From contig CAIRTT010000501.1 of NCBI GenBank assembly GCA_903881535.1, positions 1-6,529 of the forward strand: a stretch of 6,529 bases of DNA. Reading direction: 5' to 3'. The position numbers and the translations under genes are program-made. Origin of the DNA: an uncultured Armatimonadota bacterium (GTDB lineage: Bacteria; Armatimonadota; Armatimonadia; Armatimonadales; Armatimonadaceae). The notes under the pieces are model-generated. The model worked only from the letters and a program-made list of their open reading frames with translations, had not been told where the DNA came from and searched no databases. Of this stretch, positions 6,211 through 6,529 are shown piece by piece; within the stretch, counting starts at the first letter, position 1; each line of letters opens with the position of its first letter.

Positions 6211-6528
6211 TTATAGCCAATTGTAGTCCCAGAGAAATTCTGTGCCGCGTCGAACAGGGCACTTGGTAAAGAGAGCGGCATAGACGTGTTCTCCATTGAT
6301 GGTCGTAGCATCGTACGAACGAAAGAACCACTTCACCTTGCAATTTGCCCCTTGGTTATTTTTTTTGGTAGTTCTTGGCATTTTCCTGCTCGAGTTGAAA
6401 AATCCTCCAACTGCTCCTTTTCGTAGGTATCTCTCCCAGGGCCAATCTTTGGAAATCTTGCTGTCCAGGTATTTTTGTTTGTAATAACCCGGGACTGCCA
6501 CGCACCACCTACCATGGCCGGCGTGACA
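6211..6528 (-). CDS. SET-like protein, C-terminal fragment (5' end outside the window)
   Basis: The minus-strand frame is open from the right edge to TAA at 6213-6211. It has no in-window ATG before the conserved region; the codon at 6501-6499 is GTG and further codons precede it, so the gene begins beyond the window. Numbering from that GTG, G32-G-F-F-N36-S-S-R39 matches the SET 'G.FiNHS' block, A52-N53-C54 matches 'PNC', and G86-T-E-F-L-W-D-Y-N-W95 matches 'GEELTYDYNF' position by position. The protein ends one residue later, with no post-SET cysteines. SET enzymes methylate protein Lys using S-adenosylmethionine. Here the NHSC His is Ser and the Phe/Tyr-switch residue is Trp, so activity is uncertain. 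A Lys/Asn stretch over an A8 run (minus strand, about 6359-6366) separates the two conserved blocks. It is convergent with the large gene, whose C-terminal domain shares the same ending pattern. Bases here look richer in A+T than in the large gene. Confidence 0.75.
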   Translation of the reverse strand, partial: CHAGHGRWCVAVPGYYKQKYLDSKISKDWPWERYLRKGAVGGFFNSSRKMPRTTKKNNQGANCKVKWFFRSYDATTINGEHVYAALFTKCPVRRGTEFLWDYNWL

Positions 6529-6529
6529 A

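Noticed and set aside
1..6529. CRISPR array, bacterial operon or insertion sequence
   Set aside because: No regularly spaced repeats, transposase motifs or Shine-Dalgarno-linked gene series were seen, and the protein architectures are eukaryotic in type.

Overview
The window looks like nuclear (or possibly giant-virus) DNA of a microbial eukaryote such as an alga or protist. This is inferred from protein architecture: a single polypeptide of more than 1,400 residues joins cysteine-rich zinc-finger modules, an O-GlcNAc-transferase-like (GT41) domain, a eukaryotic-type protein kinase domain and a SET-like domain. There is also a 1.9 kb gene-poor spacer, and no operon layout or bacterial signals. 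No taxon can be named from the sequence alone. The large frame runs 4.28 kb without a stop, so this gene has few or no introns in the window.

Layout. Positions 3-4292 (+) hold one very large coding region that stays open to the left edge. From N to C terminus it encodes a short duplicated 15-residue segment, two consecutive Cys-rich fingers with the same spacing, an OGT-like catalytic region without recognisable TPRs, a helical charged linker, a kinase with most catalytic residues present, and a SET-like C terminus. Positions 4293-6210 hold no gene I can support. They contain a degenerate GC-rich duplication (4394-4650), a 9-bp-stem hairpin (4874-4897), a widely spaced perfect 13-bp inverted repeat (5372-5384 and 5685-5697) and a GC-rich block with opposed C-rich and G-rich halves (5866-6054). 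Positions 6211-6528 (-) hold the C-terminal part of a second SET-like protein, cut by the right edge.

The two genes converge on the spacer. Both encode divergent SET-like domains ending in the same unusual pattern, [LM]-W-x-Y-[DN]-W, with Trp where canonical SET proteins have the Phe/Tyr-switch residue. The most interesting inference is that the large protein joins three protein-modifying activities (Ser/Thr glycosylation, phosphorylation, possibly methylation) behind a zinc-finger recognition module. This rests on motif reading only; no enzymatic activity is demonstrated.
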